This document shows positions 41,656 through 49,036 of a stretch of 49,036 nucleotides of DNA, piece by piece; the first letter of the stretch is position 1, and each line of letters begins with the position of its first letter. The DNA comes from Candidatus Saccharimonadota bacterium. Lineage in GTDB: Bacteria > Patescibacteriota > Saccharimonadia > Saccharimonadales > OFTM59. The stretch spans positions 1 through 49,036 of the forward strand of contig JAJDCL010000001.1 in assembly GCA_029260875.1 (NCBI GenBank). The letters run 5' to 3'. The translations under genes and the position numbers were made by a program. The notes below the pieces were generated by a model. It was not told the DNA's origin, made no database searches, and worked only from the letters and a program-made list of their open reading frames with translations.

Positions 41656-42230
41656 AGCCCGTGCCGTTTTATATACGCCTGGACCTCTAACGGGATCTTG
41701 TTGCTTTTATTCTTTTTGCGTAAGACCGACTTGATTCTGCTGGAACTAACACTAGGCAGTGTGCTTTGAAAAATCTGATACCGCATGTCTACACCGCGCG
41801 TTTTTTCAATTGCTTGCAAAAGGCCGATAGCTTTGTTCTGGTCGCTACGCACTCCTATGATGAAATGTACCGCCCCGATCACCTGTTCTACATGTGGCCA
41901 ATCGCCCAAATGCTTCAGCATGTCATCGCCCATCAACATATGAAGGCTAGCACCCTGAAACCTTGCTTTTAACACAGGTAGTGTTTCTTGCGGAGTAAAA
42001 CGGTCTTGCCCAAGCACGATGACACCAAACTGCGGTTCTTCCATAACGGCCAGATGGACCATATTCAGACGGTGTTCAATGGCTTTGACGCCCTGCTTGC
42101 GCCGCGGCCTAGCCTCAGGCAAGAAAAAAACTTTATCAAGCCCAGCCTGTTCAAGTGCGTCATGGGCAAATTGCAGATGCCCGTTATGGATTGGGTCAAA
42201 CGTACCAGAAAGAATTCCAACTTTGACCAT
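41628..42230 (-). CDS. nadD: Nicotinate-nucleotide adenylyltransferase
   Basis: 200 residues. GILSGTFDPIHNGHLQFA holds the HxGH nucleotidyltransferase site, VFFLPEARPRRKQG the substrate loop, MLMGDDMLKHLGDWPH the NadD-specific region and SVSSSRIKSVLR the second ATP motif. It makes deamido-NAD+. Upstream, the unknown membrane-protein gene ends only 6 bases before its start, so the two are one transcript. Confidence 0.85.
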   Translation of the reverse strand: MVKVGILSGTFDPIHNGHLQFAHDALEQAGLDKVFFLPEARPRRKQGVKAIEHRLNMVHLAVMEEPQFGVIVLGQDRFTPQETLPVLKARFQGASLHMLMGDDMLKHLGDWPHVEQVIGAVHFIIGVRSDQNKAIGLLQAIEKTRGVDMRYQIFQSTLPSVSSSRIKSVLRKKNKSNKIPLEVQAYIKRHGLYSPTEVVS

Positions 42231-42236
42231 ATAGGC

Positions 42237-42947
42237 CTACTTTTTAGCACCCAGCTCCTGCCAGGCAGCTTTTATCTTCCGCGAATTATGTACATTTAGA
42301 TGATTGAGGACTACGTAAAGGATTATGATGCCGCCGAGCATCTCTAGCCCTTCTTCAATACCCGTAACTATACCTTGGTACATAAACGTATTGTGCGGGA
42401 TGTCGTTCCCGTGCAGCTCCAAGCCAACCGCACCTATCAGAAATATAAGCCAACCAAACATCATAATCAGCCATTGTCTTTTGTGTAGTACTTTTAATAA
42501 TTTACTCATAAACCAAACACCAAAAACCAATACCACGGGCATGACCAGCCACCATGCATTCAGAGTGCTTGATGACCGCTCCAGGCCGAAGAATAACAAG
42601 TGCAGGCTCTGTAGTGATAGTTCATGGATACCCGACACCTCATCAATCGAGAACAAGACACCAATAAGCGCCATGCTCAGCCAAAGCTTGCGTACAGATT
42701 TCTGACTCGCCAGCTTGGCGGCCACAATACTTGCCCCAGCAACACACAGCCAAATCGCCTGAGAAAACCAGGTAGGCAGACTAGCTTCATCATCAACATC
42801 AAAACGATTAGATATCTCAAATATCTGTCCGTGTTTTTCGTTGTAGGCTAGGTTCAGATGCTGAAAAGCTAAGTGTAGAGTGAGTAATATAATAGTCACA
42901 CCGGCCAGTGCAAGAGCGATCCTTAATGGTAGTTTAATGGAATTCAT
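42237..42947 (-). CDS. Polytopic membrane protein with conserved-looking acidic/His residues, unknown
   Basis: 236 residues from ATG at 42945-42947; TATACT ends 7 bases before it, favouring this over the upstream GTG at 42971. About six helices. Polar residues sit in or near helices: LFSIDEVSGIHELSLQ, GLELHGNDIPHN and VTGIEEGLEMLGG. Such D/E/H sets occur in membrane hydrolases and ion-coupled enzymes, but I cannot assign a family. It is followed by nadD. Confidence 0.6.
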   Translation of the reverse strand: MNSIKLPLRIALALAGVTIILLTLHLAFQHLNLAYNEKHGQIFEISNRFDVDDEASLPTWFSQAIWLCVAGASIVAAKLASQKSVRKLWLSMALIGVLFSIDEVSGIHELSLQSLHLLFFGLERSSSTLNAWWLVMPVVLVFGVWFMSKLLKVLHKRQWLIMMFGWLIFLIGAVGLELHGNDIPHNTFMYQGIVTGIEEGLEMLGGIIILYVVLNHLNVHNSRKIKAAWQELGAKK

Positions 42948-42990
42948 CCGCCTAAGTATACACGTCAGCACTAGGTCTCGCAGCCAGGCC

Positions 42991-43779
42991 CTACAAAAGC
43001 AGTAAGATCAAAGCGCCTATTACCAGCCTATAATATGCAAAAACCGATAAACTATGTTTGGCCAGATAAGCCAGCAAAAAACGTATAGCAATCAGGCCGC
43101 TCAGGAAAGCGGCCGTAATACCGGCTATAAAGATTCCTGATTGGTTATCAAACTGTGTCAGTGCCACGTCATCTAAAAGCACTTTTAAGATCGCACCAAG
43201 TGTAATAGGAATCGCCAGCAGAAACGAAAATCTCGTGGCAGACACCCTGTCAAGACCAGCAAAAAGGCCGCTTGTAATCGTACTGCCAGAGCGTGAAACC
43301 CCTGGGATAATCGCAAAGGCCTGCGCCATTCCCATCAACAAAGCCTGCTGGGGAGTAACCTGTTCTACCGCAGTTTTTCTCTTGAATTTTACCGCATAAC
43401 GCTCTGCCAATATCATAACAACCCCAAACACCATTAAATTAACCGCTACAATACGCGATGAGCGGAAGCTTGTTTCAGCGGCTGATTGTAGAAAAAACCC
43501 CGCCACTCCAGCCGGTATGGTAGCCAGCAATAACATCTTTACCAGCCAGGTTTCTCGGGTCTTGGCAAATAGGCCAAGCGTTAATAGGCGGATGTCTTTA
43601 AAGAAGTACAAAATTAGCGCCAATAGCGTCCCCACGTGCAACGCGACATCAAACGTAAGCCCAGTCTGAGACACCCCCAGGGCGTCATGCAAAACGACTA
43701 AATGACCGGAGGACGAGACTGGAATAAATTCGGTCAATCCTTGCACAATGCCCAATAAAATCGCCTGAAAAATATTCAT
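42991..43779 (-). CDS. uppP: Undecaprenyl-diphosphatase (BacA/UppP)
   Basis: 262 residues. GIVQGLTEFIPVSSSGHLVV is the first catalytic motif, and AQAFAIIPGVSRSGSTITSG the second. It recycles undecaprenyl diphosphate for peptidoglycan and exopolysaccharide carriers and is linked to bacitracin resistance. It overlaps the ABC permease stop by 4 bases, forming an operon. Confidence 0.9.
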   Translation of the reverse strand: MNIFQAILLGIVQGLTEFIPVSSSGHLVVLHDALGVSQTGLTFDVALHVGTLLALILYFFKDIRLLTLGLFAKTRETWLVKMLLLATIPAGVAGFFLQSAAETSFRSSRIVAVNLMVFGVVMILAERYAVKFKRKTAVEQVTPQQALLMGMAQAFAIIPGVSRSGSTITSGLFAGLDRVSATRFSFLLAIPITLGAILKVLLDDVALTQFDNQSGIFIAGITAAFLSGLIAIRFLLAYLAKHSLSVFAYYRLVIGALILLLL

Positions 43780-44567
43780 CTTTGGTAAATATCCCGACGT
43801 ACAAATATTATGTAACCAAAGATAACCAATGTCACATTTATGATCACAAGAACCACCATATCGCCCACCTCCAGGCCGGATCGCAACACGCTAGGATTGT
43901 TAAAATAATTGAACGGCGAAAGGTAGTTGGCTGTTTTAAGAGCGCTGACGCTCGGTGCCATTGAGGTAATCATAAAAGATACGAAAGCCAGTGCCCCAGC
44001 CACCGCACCCGAAACACCACGTCGCCCTGTGGCCGCGCCAAGACTATAGCCCAGCAGACTAAACACAAGTGTCACCAGCCACAACATAGTGACAGCAAGA
44101 AGGGTCCTGGTAACCGCCAGAGGTTCGTGTACCAATAGGGCGCCTACAAGCATGGCTACCAATATCGCCCCACACACCACGCCTATGATTGCTGCTATTG
44201 CTAAAAGTTTTTCAAAATATACACGACCCCTAGCAACCGGATGTGCGAGTAGTGTTTGTAGCGTACCGTCACTTTCGTCTCCTGCCACTAAGCCTGTCGC
44301 CAGAATCACCCCCATAATAATCGTCATAAACACCATCTGCGCTATGACCTGTAAATCCATAAATCCTTCTATGGTCTGATATGCCGTAGCGTCGCCAAGG
44401 AACGCTCTCAGAGATTCCGGCACATCACTCAACGATTGGCCAAAAGTTTCCTTAAAAGTCGGGAAAAATGCGGCAGTAGCGAGGACAAGCGCAAATAGCC
44501 CAACTCCCCAAACCACCATCAACCAGCGCTTTTCGTACAGCGTCTTTAAAAAAATATTCTTAAGCAT
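43776..44567 (-). CDS. ABC-2 family transporter permease (NosY-like)
   Basis: 263 residues from ATG at 44565-44567, with GGAG upstream; the frame to 44594 is an unneeded extension. Six helices, with the loop DGTLQTLLAHPVARGRVYFE seen in ABC-2 permeases of the NosY type. The start overlaps the ATPase gene by 8 bases. Confidence 0.8.
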   Translation of the reverse strand: MLKNIFLKTLYEKRWLMVVWGVGLFALVLATAAFFPTFKETFGQSLSDVPESLRAFLGDATAYQTIEGFMDLQVIAQMVFMTIIMGVILATGLVAGDESDGTLQTLLAHPVARGRVYFEKLLAIAAIIGVVCGAILVAMLVGALLVHEPLAVTRTLLAVTMLWLVTLVFSLLGYSLGAATGRRGVSGAVAGALAFVSFMITSMAPSVSALKTANYLSPFNYFNNPSVLRSGLEVGDMVVLVIINVTLVIFGYIIFVRRDIYQR

Positions 44568-45444
44568 GGTAATACTCCATAAATACTGTCTCAAGGTCTG
44601 TCGGCTGGATTGATATATCGGTGATTTTATACCGCGATAAGACTTTTAACAGCAGGTCGGCGTGGCCAGCGTATGTACAGCTGATCACGCCGCCAACTAT
44701 CTTGACCTCGCTTACGCCTTTCTGGCTCTTTAGTTTTGCGTGAAGCGTTTTGTCATTGCTTGTAATACGGATCTGACGTGGCAGGTTGCTGGTTATCTCC
44801 ATCAAGGGCCTGCTGGTGATAATTCTGCCCGCTCGGATAAAGGCCACGTGGTCGCAGATTTCCTGAACCTCACTTAAGATGTGCGAAGAAATAAAAACCG
44901 TTCCACCATGAGCTTTGTGTTCTAGAATAATTTTATTAAATTCTGATTGAATAAGCGGGTCTAGCCCAGATGTTGGCTCATCTAGAACAAGCAATTCCGG
45001 CTTATGCATTAGCGCCGCTATCAAGCCTACTTTTTGCTTGTTGCCACGAGACAGTGTTTTAAACTTTTTATTCAGTTTGCATTCCAGTCGATCAGCTAGA
45101 TCATGCACATATTTTTTATCAAACCTGCCACGTAAATTGCCAAAGTATTCTAGTTGTTGCCAGCCCGTTAGCCCCTTATCAAGCGCCATGTCACCTGCCA
45201 AATAGCCAATTCGCGAGCGTGTATGAAGGCCGCTGGTCTGGGTATCAAGCCCAAATAGTTTTATCGTACCCGTCGTAGGCTTGATAAGATTCATCATCAT
45301 ACTAATAGTTGTTGTCTTGCCAGCCCCATTTGGCCCCAAAAAGCCAAATATTGAGCCTTTTTGTACCTCAAGCGAGACATTCTTTGTGCCAACATTATTA
45401 CCGTATAGCTTCGTAACTTTATTCAGCGAAATAATTGGGTCCAT
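44560..45444 (-). CDS. ABC transporter ATP-binding protein
   Basis: 294 residues: Walker A GFLGPNGAGKTT, signature TLSRGNKQKVGLI, Walker B LLVLDEPTSGLDP and switch region FISSHILSEVQ. It is of the CcmA/NatA class used in bacitracin or lantibiotic exporters. Next to uppP, whose product also counters bacitracin, so a role in envelope stress is a reasonable inference. Confidence 0.85.
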   Translation of the reverse strand: MDPIISLNKVTKLYGNNVGTKNVSLEVQKGSIFGFLGPNGAGKTTTISMMMNLIKPTTGTIKLFGLDTQTSGLHTRSRIGYLAGDMALDKGLTGWQQLEYFGNLRGRFDKKYVHDLADRLECKLNKKFKTLSRGNKQKVGLIAALMHKPELLVLDEPTSGLDPLIQSEFNKIILEHKAHGGTVFISSHILSEVQEICDHVAFIRAGRIITSRPLMEITSNLPRQIRITSNDKTLHAKLKSQKGVSEVKIVGGVISCTYAGHADLLLKVLSRYKITDISIQPTDLETVFMEYYHA

Positions 45445-45453
45445 CGCTTTAGT

Positions 45454-45915
45454 TTACTTGATGCGACTTTTAAGTGCACTAAGTCTTGGGATAAAAGATT
45501 GCGCAGCGCCATCCAGGCCAAGGACTTTCAATGCACCGATTAAAACATATAATTCATCCAGCTCTTTTGGCTCTATAACGGCAGATTGTTCTAAGTTTTC
45601 AAAGAAATACTCAACTTTTTCTACCAGCCATTTTTCTTCGCCAGGCTTGATCTCGTTACTCTTCAGCTTTGTGGCCTGATCATTATTAACAACCTCTAGT
45701 GAACGAGCAGAGCGATCACGCTTTCTGAGGTGCCCGCGTTTGATAAGATTGTTAACATGTAGCGCCACAGTAGCGACCGACGTATAGCCAGTGCCTGCCA
45801 TTATTTCACGGTAACTTGGGCTATAACCGTGCTCGCCAATAAAGCTCTCAATAAAAGTCAGGAGCTCCTTCTGCTTCTTAGTTGGCAGCATCTTCTCGCT
45901 CATCATTTGTTCCAT
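45454..45915 (-). CDS. LexA-like DNA-binding protein without the protease domain
   Basis: 153 residues. The first 70 match the LexA winged-helix domain: LPTKKQKELLTFIESFIGEH, GYSPSYREIMAGTGYTSVAT and VALHVNNLIKRGHLRKRDRS. The S24 autoprotease part (Ser/Lys dyad) is absent. The C-terminal 80 residues are helical and unfamiliar. It cannot self-cleave, so it is a regulator of another signal than classic SOS. It precedes the ABC operon by 9 bases and may control it. Its start lies inside the repeat arm of the neighbouring cassette. Confidence 0.75.
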   Translation of the reverse strand: MEQMMSEKMLPTKKQKELLTFIESFIGEHGYSPSYREIMAGTGYTSVATVALHVNNLIKRGHLRKRDRSARSLEVVNNDQATKLKSNEIKPGEEKWLVEKVEYFFENLEQSAVIEPKELDELYVLIGALKVLGLDGAAQSFIPRLSALKSRIK

Positions 45916-46361
45916 TTCACATTTATTATTTTACATTTTTCAGCAATTTATCACTTACCATTTTTCAACGTCGAAACAATTTTCTGAAAGATAAACAGAA
46001 ATTGTGAAACTTCGTCTAACAGCTCATCAATCATCTGCTCCTCTATTAACTCAGCTCTTAGTAACTGCAGCCAGTAGCGAGTTTCAGCAGCCTCTTTTTT
46101 CGCTATGAAAACTTTATTGCGAAAGTCTAGTCTAGAACTAGCGTTGTTGGCTTCCGTATAATTTGCACCGATACTGGTCGCACTGCGTACAAGTTGCGTA
46201 AGAATGGGTCTCAACACAGTATCTTGATTATATTTTCTGGCTACTTGGACGGTCTTTATACTGAGAGCTAGCATACGATCTTCAAGTTCTTTGGATATTT
46301 GTTGCGAACTGCGTTGTGGGTTGTTCATTGTTAAATTACTGTGAAATGTGAATTGTTACTT
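45911..46361. mobile_element. Candidate cassette: four-helix-bundle gene between imperfect inverted repeats
   Basis: Left arm 45911-45959 and right arm 46325-46361 are imperfect reverse complements. For example, TTTACATTTTTCAGCAATTT on one side aligns with the complement of the other, TTCACATTTCACAGTAATTT (19 of 24 positions over the longest match). Units like AAATGTGAAATG recur in both. The arms include the stop codon and the bases next to the start codon of the gene. The same arms occur without a gene at 12911-13006. Confidence 0.5.
45951..46328 (-). CDS. Four-helix-bundle protein (23S rRNA IVP/bAvd-like family)
   Basis: 125 residues, fully helical. SKELEDRMLALSIKTVQVA, LVRSATSIGANYTEANNAS and SRLDFRNKVFIAKKEAAETR are the hallmark stretches of PF05635-type proteins. 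These are encoded in some 23S rRNA insertions and are related to the accessory protein of diversity-generating retroelements. No reverse transcriptase or variable repeat is near. Biochemical role unknown. The gene is bounded by the inverted repeats described at 45911-46361. Confidence 0.8.
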   Translation of the reverse strand: MNNPQRSSQQISKELEDRMLALSIKTVQVARKYNQDTVLRPILTQLVRSATSIGANYTEANNASSRLDFRNKVFIAKKEAAETRYWLQLLRAELIEEQMIDELLDEVSQFLFIFQKIVSTLKNGK

Positions 46362-46385
46362 ATAAATTTCTCAGCTTCTATCATT

Positions 46386-46808
46386 CTATACCCTAACTAC
46401 CCGGCGACGCTTATGAAAGACCCATAGTTTGAAAAATACGTAGTTCCATACAGTGAAAAACCCAGCACTGATAAATTGGCCTATATACGGTGATATACCT
46501 ATCTCTCTAAGCCCTCCGACAATTGCCAGATCAATCAGGAAATTCACAAACATCAATGAATAAAATCGTGATGCAGTGGTCTCAATTTGCTTTTTAGAAA
46601 TCTTCTTTTGGCCGAATACCCAGAACCGCTCCAAAAAGAAATTTACACTGACCCCCAAAAAGTAAGATATAGACTTAGCCCACCAGAAAGTTATCCCAAA
46701 TATTTGGTCAAACAACGCAAAGGCAGCGTAGCCACTCCAGAACTGCGCACCACCGGCGGCCATATACTCACTAAATCTTATTAGTTCTTTTTTTTGCTTC
46801 TTCTTCAT
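46386..46808 (-). CDS. GtrA-family membrane protein
   Basis: 140 residues, four helices: FWSGYAAFALFDQIFGITF, AKSISYFLGVSVNFFLERFW, FYSLMFVNFLIDLAIVGGLR and FISAGFFTVWNYVFFKLWVF. The N-F-x-x-x-R-x-W-V-F and N-Y-x-x-x-K-x-W-V-F motifs define GtrA, which is thought to flip lipid-linked sugars. It lies divergent from the glycosylphosphotransferase gene and fits that pathway. Confidence 0.85.
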   Translation of the reverse strand: MKKKQKKELIRFSEYMAAGGAQFWSGYAAFALFDQIFGITFWWAKSISYFLGVSVNFFLERFWVFGQKKISKKQIETTASRFYSLMFVNFLIDLAIVGGLREIGISPYIGQFISAGFFTVWNYVFFKLWVFHKRRRVVRV

Positions 46809-46876
46809 GTCTGTTTGTGGTCTTATATTGAGTATATCACGCAGCTATCCCATAGGTGTTACAATTAACCTAAGTT

Positions 46877-48301
46877 ATGAAGAATAATGCTTCTTTGGTC
46901 TTCGCGCTCTTTCTGGTTCTGGGTGATTTTGCCGCGCTGCTTTCCGCCTTCTTGTCGGCTTATGTGCTCCGGTTTAAGATCTTAGACCCAGAAGTAATCG
47001 CCACAGTGCCAGCCAGACATTACGCATACGCAATTTTAGGTACGATGCCGCTTTGGATAGTTGTTCATTCGCTGATCGGGCTTTACAGCTACTCCGTGTA
47101 CACCAAGCGTTTTGCAGAACTCGGTAGGTTATTCATTGGCTCACTGCTAGGGATACTTACTGTCATCGGCTACGATTTCTTCACTGCAACCCGACTTTTC
47201 CCGGGCCGGTTGGTGCCCATTTACGGTCTCTTGATCGGTTTTGGATTTTTGATTATTTTCCGGACGTTCGCCCGAATGTTAAGGCGCAACCTATTCCGTG
47301 TGGGATTTGGTGTTAGTAACGTTTTAGTTATTGGCAACACAACCGCGACCGAGGGTATCGTAGATTTTATCCGCGACACTAAAACCAGCGGTCAACTAGT
47401 GCTTGGCGTAGTTGGTAAAAACATCCCGGGTTTTAACCACTACAACTCTTTTACAGAGGCGCTTGAAAGTCTCAGGCGCCCAATTCACAGTATTATACAG
47501 ACAGAACTATACGGCGATCAGGCCAAAAATAACGAGATTTTAAAATACGCTCAAGAAAACCATATAGCCTACCGTTTTATTCCAGGCAATACCGATTTGT
47601 TTGTGGGTAACATCGCAGTTGAACTATTTGCGGGCGGCTTGCCTGTTATCGTGGTGCACCAAACAGCTCTCGTGGGTTGGGGACGGATAGTCAAGCGTAT
47701 ATTTGACCTAATTACTACTTCAATACTGCTATTTTTTATTTGGCCTATTTTGCTGCTCATAGCGCTCATACTGAAGCTGTCTGATCCACGCTCGCCGGTG
47801 TTTTTGCGCCAAGTCAGACTTACTAGGTTTAATCGAGAATTCCGTGTTTTTAAGTTCCGCACGCACATTTCTAAATACAATGGCCTTTCACCCGAGGAAG
47901 CATTTAAAAAGATGGGAAAGCCCAAGCTAATAACTGCCTACCGCGCCAATGGTGATTATTTGCCTAACGATCCGCGAGTGTCTCGGATTGGCAGATTTCT
48001 ACGCCGAACCAGCTTAGACGAGCTTCCGCAACTGTTCAATGTACTGGCAGGAGACCTAAGTCTAGTGGGCCCGCGGGCGCTTGTCCCATACGAGCTAAAT
48101 GCCTATGCCAAGCGCCATGCAATCCTAAGTGTCAAATCCGGCCTAACTGGCCTTGCACAGATTTCCGGGCGCAAAGACATCAGCTTTGAAGAACGCCGCA
48201 AGCTAGATATTTATTACGTACAAAACTGGAGCTTCTGGTCGGATATAGTAATCCTCCTCAAAACCATCCGCGTAGTCCTACTTGGCCAAGGAGCCAAGTA
48301 A
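46877..48301 (+). CDS. Polyprenyl glycosylphosphotransferase (exopolysaccharide-initiating sugar transferase)
   Basis: 474 residues. Four N-terminal helices and a CoA-binding-like middle domain ([17 protein letters not shown]) are followed by the bacterial sugar transferase domain. That domain starts [20 protein letters not shown] and has [29 protein letters not shown] and [13 protein letters not shown]. It closes with [12 protein letters not shown]. WbaP/WcaJ-type enzymes load the first sugar phosphate onto undecaprenyl phosphate. UppP nearby recycles that carrier. Confidence 0.9.
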   Translation: MKNNASLVFALFLVLGDFAALLSAFLSAYVLRFKILDPEVIATVPARHYAYAILGTMPLWIVVHSLIGLYSYSVYTKRFAELGRLFIGSLLGILTVIGYDFFTATRLFPGRLVPIYGLLIGFGFLIIFRTFARMLRRNLFRVGFGVSNVLVIGNTTATEGIVDFIRDTKTSGQLVLGVVGKNIPGFNHYNSFTEALESLRRPIHSIIQTELYGDQAKNNEILKYAQENHIAYRFIPGNTDLFVGNIAVELFAGGLPVIVVHQTALVGWGRIVKRIFDLITTSILLFFIWPILLLIALILKLSDPRSPVFLRQVRLTRFNREFRVFKFRTHISKYNGLSPEEAFKKMGKPKLITAYRANGDYLPNDPRVSRIGRFLRRTSLDELPQLFNVLAGDLSLVGPRALVPYELNAYAKRHAILSVKSGLTGLAQISGRKDISFEERRKLDIYYVQNWSFWSDIVILLKTIRVVLLGQGAK

Positions 48302-48302
48302 T

Positions 48303-48734
48303 ATGGTAGGCGGTAGATAGTAGATGGTAGATGGCAAGATTAATTCATTTGAAGACCTGAATTCTTGGCAAGAAGCTCAAACCCTTGGCGTGCAGGTATA
48401 TGCAATTTCTAAATCTTTTCCAAAGGAAGAAATTTTTGGGTTAACAAGCCAGGTGAAGCGTGCCGTTGCTTCTGTTTCAGCAAATATTGCAGAAGGCTTT
48501 GGCAGAAGAACGCTCAAAGATAAGCTTCAATTCTATACGATAGCTTACGGTTCATTACTTGAGACAAAAAACTTCCTATATTTAGCTAACAAGCTGACTT
48601 TTCTTGATAAGCAAAACTTAGATAAACTCTTAGCACAAGCTACCAGTTGTCAAAAGTTACTAAACGCACTTATGCGCTCATTAAGGAATCATGCCTAACA
48701 CCCCACCTACCACCTACCACCTACCACCTACAAA
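48303..48734. mobile_element. Candidate cassette: second four-helix gene between reiterated GGTAGRT inverted arrays
   Basis: Left array 48304-48335: ATGGTAGGCGGTAGATAGTA then GATGGTAGATGG. Right array 48703-48730: CCACCTACCACCTACCACCT and on, the reverse complement of GGTAGGT units. So 7-bp GGTAGRT-type repeats face each other around 48324-48698. The left array contains the gene's start codon. The right array lies inside the coding start of the next gene. Confidence 0.5.
48324..48698 (+). CDS. Four-helix-bundle protein (23S rRNA IVP family), second copy
   Basis: 124 residues. LNSWQEAQTLGVQVYAISKS, LTSQVKRAVASVSANIAEGF and GRRTLKDKLQFYTIAYGSLL are textbook signatures of the 23S rRNA IVP family (A-x-S-I/V-x-x-N-I-A-E-G). 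It is clearly a different branch from the copy at 45951-46328. The ATG lies in the GGTAGAT array. Its stop overlaps the start of the glycosyltransferase by 8 bases. Confidence 0.85.
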   Translation: MVDGKINSFEDLNSWQEAQTLGVQVYAISKSFPKEEIFGLTSQVKRAVASVSANIAEGFGRRTLKDKLQFYTIAYGSLLETKNFLYLANKLTFLDKQNLDKLLAQATSCQKLLNALMRSLRNHA

Positions 48735-49036
48735 CAATAGCAACCTGAAGGTTGCTATTGTTTGCGACTGGCTAACCGGCACAGGCGGCGCCGAGCGAGT
48801 GGTCCTAGAACTGCACCATATGTTTCCAAAGGCGCCCATTTATACCTCTCAGTATGACCCAGACCCATCCATATGGTACGGCGGCAATTGGTTTAAAGAT
48901 GCAGACATTAGAACCGGTTGGCTACAAAAACTACCTAAAGGGCTGAAGAAGTTTTTGCCAGTCCTTCGCGCCATGTGGTTCTCGCATCTTGATCTATCAG
49001 ATTATGACCTGGTTATATCAGCCAGCGGCGCCGAAG
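48691..49036 (+). CDS. Glycosyltransferase, GT4-like (partial, runs off the window)
   Basis: The frame from ATG 48691 reads MPNTPPTTYHLPPTNNSN, then LKVAIVCDWLTGTGGAERVV, the family-4 donor-side start with GGAE. LHHMFPKAPIYTSQYDPD and LSDYDLVISASGAE follow to the edge. The first 16 residues are encoded by the CCACCTA repeat array and are not family sequence. An alternative start is CTG at 48745. It probably extends the sugar chain begun by the enzyme at 46877-48301. Confidence 0.85.
   Translation, partial: MPNTPPTTYHLPPTNNSNLKVAIVCDWLTGTGGAERVVLELHHMFPKAPIYTSQYDPDPSIWYGGNWFKDADIRTGWLQKLPKGLKKFLPVLRAMWFSHLDLSDYDLVISASGAE
48732..48763 (+). promoter_or_regulatory. 14-bp perfect hairpin at the glycosyltransferase start
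   Basis: AAACAATAGCAACC-tgaa-GGTTGCTATTGTTT. The right arm encodes the conserved VAIV strand, so it overlaps coding DNA. It could attenuate read-through from the four-helix gene or control translation. Confidence 0.6.

Noticed and set aside
45951-46328. Diversity-generating retroelement accessory gene (avd)
   Set aside because: No reverse transcriptase, template repeat or variable repeat in the window.
48303-48734. CRISPR array for the short repeats around 48304 and 48703
   Set aside because: Units are 7 bp with no spacers and face each other.
1-49036. UGA recoded as glycine
   Set aside because: Several well-supported genes end in UGA, for example 26491-27186, with overlapping downstream starts.

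Overview
The window reads as chromosomal DNA of an ultra-small, host-associated Patescibacteria lineage, most likely Candidatus Saccharibacteria (TM7). This is inferred from gene content, compact packing, many short lineage-type membrane proteins, an archaeal-type aspartyl-tRNA synthetase, and abundant starts with a -10 box 6-9 nt before the start codon. UGA acts as a normal stop (for example at 27184-27186), so this is not the UGA-Gly code of Gracilibacteria/SR1. No rRNA, CRISPR array or prophage was seen.

Layout. 1-2900: transposase tail, short repeats, initiator tRNA, a membrane-anchored metzincin, elongator tRNA-Met and very short genes. 2948-10909: Cys/His-rich cupredoxin protein, two nucleoside-deoxyribosyltransferase-like genes (one frameshifted), maf, a DivIC/FtsB protein, an S66 peptidase preceded by a strongly promoted 49-aa peptide gene, and a Ca2+-type P-ATPase. 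10998-14593: His/Cys-rich membrane protein, CcdA-like protein, ATP-cone protein, MerA/Lpd-like flavoprotein, tRNA-Ile2-like gene. 14807-21409: small membrane proteins, YggT, MauE/DoxX-like protein, a frameshifted dus, a CruF-like carotenoid gene, an ABC exporter. 21410-29331: murC, ino1, NUDIX and MazG-like house-cleaning enzymes, tsaC, a CsaA-like protein. 29523-42230: surface beta-propeller protein, Pif1-HRDC helicase, esterases, aspS, a CNNM/CBS protein, a DsbA-like protein, Kef antiporter, nadD. 42237-49036: uppP, a second ABC exporter, a LexA-like regulator, and the start of an exopolysaccharide cluster (GtrA, polyprenyl glycosylphosphotransferase, glycosyltransferase).

Common themes are envelope building (MurC, UppP, DivIC, sugar transferases), extracytoplasmic thiol/metal chemistry (cupredoxin, CcdA, DsbA-like, flavoprotein, MauE-like) and nucleotide-pool sanitation.

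The most unusual signal is a set of three loci. Two 23S-IVP-type four-helix-bundle genes (45951-46328 and 48324-48698) are each enclosed by imperfect inverted repeats made of short reiterated units. A third locus (12911-13006) has recognisably the same arms as the first with no gene between them. This looks like a small mobile cassette and an empty, MITE-like derivative. Other notable signals are several tiny genes with their own consensus promoters, a near-identical 19-nt element behind two terminators, and two homopolymer frameshifts.
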